Assembly: GCF_032118995.1 (NCBI RefSeq)
Contig: NC_092661.1
Coordinates: 684,501 to 748,500, forward strand
DNA: 64,000 nt
Origin: Asterias amurensis
Taxonomy: Eukaryota > Echinodermata > Asteroidea > Forcipulatida > Asteriidae
Direction: 5' to 3'
Position 1 is the first letter of the stretch. Every line of letters begins with the position of its first letter. Positions 1-9,900 of the stretch are shown here, one piece after another. The notes under the pieces were generated by a model. It did no database searches. It saw nothing but the letters and a program-made list of their open reading frames with translations, and was not told the DNA's origin. Made by a program: the position numbers and the translations under genes.

Positions 1-180
1 TCCAATGAGGATACGGCTTTAGTATTCTGCCATTCCATTGACTTCGACTGCGGCTATGATTGTTCAATTTGTTATGACCAATAGCCATAGCCACATTTAA
101 AACTGCCTTTCACACAGTGTGATTGGATAGTGAGAAATGTGCATCCCTCCAGTGCTACTTAAGCTCCAACACCACTACAA
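1..180. repeat. Possible foldback repeat fragment with GGCTATGG/CCATAGCC dyads
   Basis: No gene is seen here. A GCGGCTATG near 50 faces CATAGCCA near 85, resembling the inverted GGCTACGGC elements at 404-545 and 19040-19150. It is probably one short degenerate copy of the same family, cut by the window edge. Assignment is tentative. Confidence 0.3.
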
Positions 181-184
181 GTCC

Positions 185-282
185 ACCTTTCTCCCGAAGA
201 CAAGCAGAGTCTACTGAACGAAACGTCGAGACCACACTGGCTCTTTTCAGAGCCAACACTCACACAAAAGAGATTTAAATAT
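185..282 (+). repeat. Dispersed repeat terminus with hammerhead-like core (copy 1)
   Basis: The segment has the order CGAAGA, a short arm, ACGAAACGTCGAG, then a small GGCTCTTTTCAGAGCC hairpin and AAAAGAGATT. The same order recurs at 16550-16650 (plus) and 19199-19345 (minus), and partly at 39632-39735. It looks like the conserved end of a retroposon family; the family itself is not identified. Confidence 0.5.
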
Positions 283-403
283 GGTTATAATATACATGCC
301 AGTTGACTACTTATTTATAGTTTCTTCACGGTGTACTTGTTATTGTTAATGAGTGATTCAAACCACCGTAAGTAAACGAATACACCATAGCAACATGCCT
401 TAT

Positions 404-545
404 ATAGGCCGTATCAGAATTTGCGGCTACATCTACGGCTACGGCTTTTGCTACGGGTGTTGCTAAGGACGTCCTATACCTCAACGCATGATGACGCAGA
501 CATCTAGCCGTAGCCGAGACACGACCATGTACCAGTTAACCACTT
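404..545. repeat. Short foldback repeat with GGCTACGGC arms
   Basis: GCGGCTACATCTACGGCTACGG on the left is answered by TAGCCGTAGCCGAGAC on the right, giving a stem with a short AT-poor centre. Related dyads occur near 50-90 and 19040-19150. No coding potential is seen. Confidence 0.4.
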
Positions 546-973
546 AGAGTCGGGGATACCAAGTCAATCACACACAGCCTACAAACTGACGGAGTAATCA
601 CAGGGCAGATAAGTACAGTGTCATACATCAGTCGGTTGTGCACACCTTGGAGCTCTGTGGAGACTTGAGGGTAAAGACAGCGACGTTAAGTGTTCAGTGG
701 TTGAAGTTTATGTCCGAACTAAAGGTGTATTATCAACTGACTTTATTTTACTGGGTGGTCATTTGGTCGCATGAACAGTTGAATTACACTTGTATACCGC
801 AACCTTCAACCGACAAAGAGAAATACTTCACATCGACAAAGAGAAGTTGTTGGGGACGATTTATGGCTGTTGGATGTTCGTTACAACTTTCTGTTTGAAT
901 CTGTAATCTAGCCGAAATGTTGCGACCTGTGATTCATTTTTACGACCGACTAACAGCTCGACAAAACTTCACC

Positions 974-3900
974 ATGTTTGTCAGCTACTCACATTTACTC
1001 TTAATTGTTCTCATTGTCGACAAATCCTGTTCGACAGTCGACGCTCAAGCCTTTTCATCCAACTACAACGTGTACGAGGAGTCAGGGGACTACATCATAG
1101 GTGGTCTTCTACCAGTCCACTACGAAAACTGCTTCTCACTCCGAGAAATGGAAACACTTCACCGTCTCGAAGCCATGGCTTACGCCGTACGACAGATCAA
1201 TAATGACCCGGACATTCTCCCTAATGTCACGCTCGGATTCAGAATCTACGATACGTGTTCGTATGAACCAGTGGCAGTGTCCCGTGCTACGCTATTCATA
1301 CCTGCTTCGCAGATAATTGGCAATACATCCGGGTGTGATCATGCGACAGAGTTTAACAATACTACACCTGTTATCGGTAAGTGAATACCAGTAGAAAAAT
1401 AGGTGTTAGATCATGATTTTGTATCAACATAATTATCGATATTATCATTTCATTTCGTTTAATATTAATTCTGGTTGTGAACGAAAATTATTTTAGAATG
1501 TACAACGAACTCTCATGAAAACATTTCTCTATGATTTTCACTTGTTTCACAGGTGGATCTTCTACAGGTATTTTATATACAAACCTGTTCACTTAGGATT
1601 CATATCATGGCCACAAAATTGCTCCACAAAAACTATTAAAAAACCATTTAAGCCAGGACAAGAGAATGTACATCTTTGAGCTTATTTTTGTCTTTCTGTG
1701 ACTCAAAGCCAATAACACCTATTTTACTTAAAGAACCTGAACACTTGCGGTTTGTTACTCAAAAAAATTGTTATCGTCAAAACTTGCTTGGAAAGTATAA
1801 AATATTGTGAGAAACGGCTATCATCTAGAAGTAAATTATCACTCAAATGTTTAAAAGACTTCAGACTTGAAGCCTTTTATTAGGCATCTGAAAGCACACA
1901 AATTTGTGCAACAGTGTTGTTTTTCTTTCATTATTCTCTTGCAACTTCGATTACCAATATTTGGCCCAAATTTTCACAGATTTGTTATTTTATACATATG
2001 TTGAGACACGCCAAGTGAGATACTGGTCTTTGACATTTACCAAAGTGTCCAGCATGTCATGTCTGTTTTCTCTTTGTAGGAGTCATTGGATCCGAGAAGA
2101 GCGTAACAACACAAGCAGCAGCCCAGCTCTTTAGCGTCTACGACATCCCGCTCGTCAGCTTCTTCGCAACATCCGACGATCTTGACGACACCGGTCGGTT
2201 TCCTTACTTCCTCAGGATGATCCCACCAGATGACCTCCAAGTCAAGGCGATTATCGACATCTTATTATACTTCAAATGGGATTACGTTTCTATCATTTAC
2301 TCCGGAGACAGCTACGGAAGAAATGCTCTCAACTCCTTCCGTCAAAACTTCGTCTTCCAGGAGAGTCTCTGTCTTGCAATTGAGTTTGAAGTTAAAACTA
2401 ACACCTCTAAAGCAGTTATAGATGGAGTGATTGAGCTCATCTTATCCCGAGCAGATACATCTAAGGTGGTGATTATGTTCACTCAGATTAACCATGCCAA
2501 CATGGTCTTGAAGTCTATGACCGAGAAAGGGGCCATGGGTAGAATCCAACTCATTGGTAGCGATGGTTGGGGGATGAGTATTGGTGAGATTGATAAAGAG
2601 AATCGCGAGATGGCGCTGGGAGCGATTAAGACGCAACTTCCAGATGAGGAGGATTTGGAGTTTGAGGATTATTTCAAACTCTTAGCTGGAGGAACAAACC
2701 CCACAATGCCTGGGAGGAAAAACCCGTGGTTGGGAGTGTTTACACTTGTTTATTTGATTGATTGTTTGACAGAGGGATGTGATTTGATCTACCATAGTCG
2801 TGGATACAGCGAGTCTAGCGGTGTATCGCGTGTAATAGACTCAGTCAAGGCTTATGCTTACGCATTGGATTACATACAGAAAGAGTTATGTCAGAATCCA
2901 AACATACCATGTGATGTTAAAAAACTGTTCCAGTCGGGTAAGCTTGTTTTTGAGTACATTAAGAAAGTTACCTCAAAAGATTCTCCTTATAAAGGGATGT
3001 TCTCAAAGGAAATCAATGTCAAACAAATGACATACGAGCTTGAAGTCATTGCAAGATCGTTGGACTCAGAATCCGGAGGTTACGAATTGAGAAGGATTGG
3101 CGAGTGGAATAAGTTGGGAAACAAGTCTTTGACAATCACTGAGGAGAACATTCCATGGAGTGTTCCAAATGGAGGTAATCCACCTACGTCTTATTGCAGT
3201 CAGCCTTGTGAGAAAGGCTACTTAACGACTCGCATAGGAGACCATAAGTGTTGTTGGAAATGCACGCCATGCCCCGAGCGGTCCGTTGTGAACGACTCTC
3301 GCTGTGTAGCCTGTGAGGATACCGAAACACCAGATGAAGCAAGACTAGTCTGCCTTCAAGTCGTTCCATCATACATACTATGGAATGAGCCAGTAACAAT
3401 CCTACTAAGCTTAATGACATCTCTTGGTATCCTCACAACCTGTTTAGTTCTTGCTGATTACATTCGTCATAATCAACATCCATTAATCAAAGCATCGAGT
3501 CGAGAGCTTAGCTACATCATGCTAAGTGGTGTCCTCCTGTCCTATAGCCTTGTCTTCTTTGTCTTCGGTGAACCCACAGTTATCAAATGTTACTTCATTC
3601 GTCACTGTTTCATGATGTCTTTTACTCTGACGTACGCACCTCTGCTTACCAGAGCTAATAGAATATATCGAATCTTTAAAGCTGGGAAGAGGTCGGCGAA
3701 GAGACCAAGCCTCATCAGTCCGAAATCACAAGTTGCCATAGCGATGGCATTCGTCGCAATGCAGGTATGTATAAATCATAAATCATAGTAAAAGCAAAAC
3801 TATAATATTATGGTTGTGTTACACTTATTTACCTGCACATGTTAATTGTGTTGTCGTTTAGCCTTCGAGACCAGTCTTCTCACTTGGTGTATCTCAACAT

Positions 3901-6900
3901 ATGCATAAAATAACAAACCTGTGAAAACTTGAGCTCAATTGGTCGTCGTAGTTGCGAGAAAATAATCTGGGGTCTCGAAATCAAATTCGCAGGAAATGAC
4001 CTCTTTCTCGAAAACGATGTTTCTTCAGAGGGTAGCCGTTTCTCACAATGTTTTATACTATATCAACCTCTCCCCATTACTCGTTATAATGTTTTATGCT
4101 AATTATTATTTGGAGTAATTACCAATAGTGTCAACTGCCTTTAACCATTTTTTGCATTTATACCATAGGTCCCTTTTGGTTTGTAAAAGCAGTTTGAAAG
4201 TACGTCTATTTAAATGTTCACATGAAGTAAAACAAGATACAGGATAGTAACGAAAACCTTTCTGAGAATGTACTGAGAATGCAGGGAGGGATTTGTTGAA
4301 TTAGGATAAATAACATCTGAGCAGCGGCGTAACTATAGGATAAGGGGCACCATTCTATAGGGGGCACTTGTGGACAAGTTTCCGTTTGCCCTTTTCTGAA
4401 GAAACAAAATTCCCACGTCCGTTATTTGAACCCTGGTTCAACGGTCGTGGAATTATTTCGTAAGCATGTAAATCCCTGATAGATTATACCTCATCAGATG
4501 TGAATAATGGATTAAATTTTACAGCATAGTTGAGGAAAAACTCATTTGCATAAATGTCTACGTCATCATCAAACATCCCAACCCGAGAGAGACACGCGCT
4601 CCTGTGCAATCATTAACCACTGCGTCTTTTCATCTAACTGGTCTGTCAGAGCAACGGTTGGAAATGTGATTCTTATCCCTGGCGTTCACTGGAATAACAA
4701 AGTGGGAAATCAATTGCTGTTACCAGTATGTTTGCGTACCTGTGTATAAATTCACAGAAAGTCCTTACAAAATCACCCCAGTAACACGTCCATGTGTGTA
4801 AAGGGAGGGGGGGGGGGTGGGGGCTTAAAGGCAATGGGCACTATCGGTATACTCCAAATAATGATTGTCAGCATACAAACTGACTTGGTAACAAGCAATG
4901 GGGAGCTGTTGATAGTATAAAACATTGTGAGAAACGGCTCCCTCTGAAGTAACGTAATTTTTTAGAAAAAGTAATCCGAGACCTTAGCTGCTGAGGTATT
5001 GAATTCAAGGCATCTGAAGGCACACAAATTGTGCGACGGGGCTGTTTTTTCCCCAATAAACTCTCGCAACTTTGACGACCATAAGCTCAAGTTTCACAGG
5101 TTTATTATTTCATTCATTATTATTTTGGTGAGCTACACCAAGTGAGAAGACTGGTCTTTGACAATTACAAAAGATGTCCAGTGCCTTTAAAGACAATGCT
5201 ATTATTGGACAGGAGGTTGACATCGAGTAATATAGACGGTTTAGGACCATGATGGATACTCGTTCCCAGGGGTGCTGCTAGGCGTTTATTAAGTGTTTAT
5301 GTTAGGGCAGTGGATCGGTAAGCAGTCTGTAAATTTAACTGGTTGCTACTTCATCCTAGGTCTATAAAACGATGCCATAGTAACAGCTTTTTATAACTAG
5401 CTCTTTGTAATATACACCCTTTTCAATGTTTATGAGTTGTTCTTAATTAAAATAATAATTAATAACACACGGTTACGTAATCTTTATTAACTAGTACTTG
5501 TCTGTTGGCGGGGCTGTTAATGAAAACAAAACACTAAGCTTTAAAATAACAATAAGGGGACTTTGTACACACAGTACCAAGAAAACAATGACGTTTTTGT
5601 TTTACATCTCAGCAAACTAAGATTATAATGTTATGTTTAATGTTTACATCTATTTGCAAAAGTGCAGTAGACCCTTCTGAACGAACATCAAATTCATATT
5701 CTAGAGAAACATTTCAACTTTGTTTTTCTTCAACTGGCTGTATTTAATATTCTTGGAAAAGACAAGCATAGCAAAAGATGTGGTATGCTCTTTACCCGCC
5801 CCTGCCAACAAAAATATAAGTTAATAAATAAACAAAAGGAAGAAACATAGTCCCCCAAACAATTTAACCAACAAACAATCACATACACCAGAAAACAAAC
5901 AAGCAAACACTCACACACCATACAGACAGACAACCACACATGATACAACGAACAAAACAAAACAAATAATTATTATCAACATTTTGAACTTGTCAACTTA
6001 GAACATGCTCCCTTTAAGGTAACGAAATATTATTACACATTAGTAAGAGTTATTGTCATGTCAATTAATCTGTTTTATAACACCCCTTGCAAGTATTCTG
6101 CCTACTCATTGGTTTAGAGCGCGTCACATGACATGTCTTAGTTTTGCTATACGACGGCCGTGTGATAGTTTGTCAGTTTGCCATGCGCTAGTCCGAAGAC
6201 TAGCACACGGCGTCGTGCGCTAGTCCAACAGACTAGCACACGACGTGCAGTACCCAGACGTCCGTTGAGTGTACAAGGATCACTGGGGATCACCTCGGGA
6301 GTCATAGTTTTAACCATAGCACTCGAAGCAGTCAATGTTTGTATAATATCAAATGAAATGATGGCTAATTTAGTTCAGGCTCAGGCTTAATGTAGTTTGT
6401 CTTGCCCATAGCGAGCTGACGTTCAAAATGGCCGACGAAAACAGATCAAAGCCTGTGCCCAATTTCATAGAGCTGCTTAAGCACAAAGTTTTGCTAAAGC
6501 AAAAAAAAAACCTTGTTTAGTAAAATCAGATTACCAGCCAATACTCCACTCTATTGTTATGCTATTAAGTCACAACAGCTAAATACCAGCCATAAGCAAT
6601 GTATATGGCATGAAATTTTGGCCAGCAACATATGTAAAATAAGCGAGCTATTTTCATGCTTATAAGCAATTCTTTTGCTGAAGCAGCTCTATGAAATTGG
6701 CCCCTGGTCCAAAGATGGCTTCCAAACGATGTCAGAATGTTGTGTCTACCCTATCATCATGTCTACCCCAAATCAAATCTAGAAACAACTCATTGAATTC
6801 ATTGAAAGGGTTGATCAATAATCAGACAAACAACATGATTTGATTTTTTACCTAGCAACCTGTCAATATCCCAAACATTGTTTAACTTGTGAAAATATGT

Positions 6901-9900
6901 TTTGTACATTGATGAAATGAGACATATGTTCAAACAAACGCAACATCAATAATGACCGGTCATTTTTGCTAGCAAAGTACATCTCGCGCGTTTAGAGTTG
7001 AAACATTCTGCCATTTTGTGCATGATTGTACTACGGATGACTATGCAAGTTCGCTACAAACCTGTCATAATTTTATTTATTTGCTGTCTCTTCATGGACA
7101 ACAAAATAACCCATCCTTTCATTCTAAACACCCTTTGTCCTCGCTACTTCACTCATATTGGTTCATAGCCACCAATATTGTCTCTGAAATAGAAACTTTG
7201 ATTGGCTGTTATTTTCCCGCTTCTTTCTGGATCCTTCCCTTAATCCCTTCCCCCTGTCTTTTTCTATAAATGGATATTATGTATTTGTTTGTACTTGTTT
7301 TATGCCTCTGAAGAAGGTCCGGATTGGATTGAAAGCTAAGGCCATCTACCCTATTCATTAAATTAAATGATGTTAAATATGTTAAATCCGGCGACCTTGA
7401 GATGGGTTGACTTTAGAAATTTTGGCATTTTCCATATGTTTACTGTGAAAAAACTCTGAACATTATTATATCCCGAACCAACTTTCAATTTTGGTTTTCC
7501 ATATCCACATAATTGAACCTCAAACAGTCGAAGTATTTCACATAATTAAATAATTTCTTTTCTCCAGCTTTCTGGCCCTAGTTCCTTAAAACTTTTCGTT
7601 GAGACTTAAATTTTAAGATCCCAGTAAATGATGGATTGATAGCTAACTAGTATAGAGTATAAAGTCAACATTGTCAAGTCCTTTTATCTTGAAACGTCAT
7701 GTATAACCAAAGTCAACACACTGCCATCTGTGCTCGGAGTTCATTTGAAGCATTATTACAGTCAATAATGGTCTACGTACAAAGACACACTCGCCACTAT
7801 AGATGACAGCGTAGAGTTTGACATTCAAGTTCCATTAAAAGTTTCAGCTGAAATCAATGTCTACTTCTTAAGAAAACAACAATTTGAAACAATCCTGCTA
7901 GGTGACAGCGGGTACCACCCGTATCTCTGGCCGCAGCATAAACAAACGGACACCACGACAAATTAATTTGGGACATACTTTTACTAAATTTCAATCATCG
8001 GGGAGGGAAAACTTAAAGACACTGGAGACTATTGGTAATTGTCAAAGACTAGTCTTCACAGTTGGTGTATCTCAACATATGCATAAAATAACAAACCTGT
8101 GAAAATTTGAGCTCAATCGGTCGTCGGTGTGCTTTTAGATGATTGATTTCGAGACCTCAAATTCTAAATGTGAGGTCTCGAAATCAAATTCGTGGAAAAT
8201 TACTTCTTTCTCGAGAACTACGTCACTTCAGAGGTAGCCGTTTCTCACAATGTTTTATACAATCAACAGCTCCCTATTATTCGCAATCTAGAAAGGTTTA
8301 TTGATAATAATTATTTTGAGTAATTACCAATAGTGTCCACTGCCTTTAATGGCGAAGTTATTTCGTGGGAAGCTTATACTAACAACTTGTATTCAAATAA
8401 GCCTTATCCTTAAAAACTACTTAACTCGTGAAGTGACCACACCACTATCTTCAAAACAAAGGGTAACGATGCAATGACAAGAACGTGGCGAAAAGAGCAC
8501 CTCGTGGTAAAAGACAAGATTTTTTTGAAGTATCCGAGACCCCTTTTAAATTATTGTCCAACATGACTCACATTTTGTGAGATTTATTCAAGATATTGGT
8601 TTCACCAGTTTAGTTTGAGATGTACGGCTTCACAATTTACACCGCAAATGTGTACTGACCGTTTTCAAACTAAATCAAAAACTGAAAACCACTTAATTTA
8701 AAAATATTAATCATGGTGATGTTTGACAGGTTTTTTTTCATTTGATGTAAATTGATACAAAAGTAAACACCAATCTCTTATTAGTTTTTATGCGTTACTC
8801 AATCGGAGTGCTTTATAGTAAACAAAACTCACCTACATTTCAACCAGTCTATTTACTTAGTGTTGCTTCATACACAACCAGTACCAGTGAATACGCACGC
8901 TTTGTATGATCAGGCGTCGGGTACCAATGTGTTATTAAACCCCAAGTCATTTATTAACACGCCTTTGCAATTAAAGCAGTGCAGTTTTGATGAAATGAAT
9001 TAATATGGCTGAAGAAAATATTGGGGAGGAAATATCGCTGATTTGATTTGATTTGATTGGATTTGAATAATACAATGGATGAGATGCTCAAATTATTATA
9101 AGATTACAAAAAAAAAATCATTACAAATTAGCAATTTTATAAGCCACAGTTATTTAAATTTTCATCAATATGAACGAATAAACCTTACGAAACGATGTAT
9201 GCAATACCTTTTAGAAACCGAATATTATGTCTCACGCGCCAATTTGTTGTCATGTTTTTTAGATCTAGCCTATGCTTGAAGGGTTTAGGTACTATCATGT
9301 ACGACAAAAACACAAACGCCCACAACGTAACCTTAAACTTAGACGGTTTGAAGATATGAAAGCTCCCCCTTAAAGCCAGTGGACACTATTGGTAATTGTC
9401 AAAGACTAGCCTTCACAGTTGGTGTGTCTCAACGTATGCATAAAATAACAAACCTGTGAAAATTTGAGCTCAATCGGTCATCGAACTTGCGAGATAATAA
9501 TGAAAGAAGAAAACACCCCCTGTCAGACGAAGTTGTGTGCGTTTAGATGGTTGATTTCGAGACCTCAAATTCTAAATCTGAGGTCTCGAAATCAAATTCG
9601 TAGAAAATTACTTCCTTCTCGAAAACTATGGCACTTCAGAGGGAGCCGTTTCTCACAATGTTTTATACCATCAACCTCTCCCCATTACTCGTTACCGAGT
9701 AAGGTTTCGTACTAATAATTATTTTGAGTAATTACCAATAATGTCCACTGCCTTTAAAACATTCCTTGCTGAAAAATTAGCATGTTCAACAGTTTTATGC
9801 GACTCTCCTAAAAACGTGGCTATATGATTTTTAAAAAAAAATTCCCTCAAAAAACTTGACGACTTAAAGGCCGGTTTATGGTCGCGCGATGGAAATCTTG

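Noticed and set aside
638-898. 86-codon frame before the receptor gene
   Set aside because: No signal, domain or splice link; it ends before the receptor start and has no family features.
9370-9757. Long hairpins as microRNA precursors
   Set aside because: Arms of over 150 bp, many dispersed copies and TTAA ends fit mobile foldback elements better than single microRNA genes.
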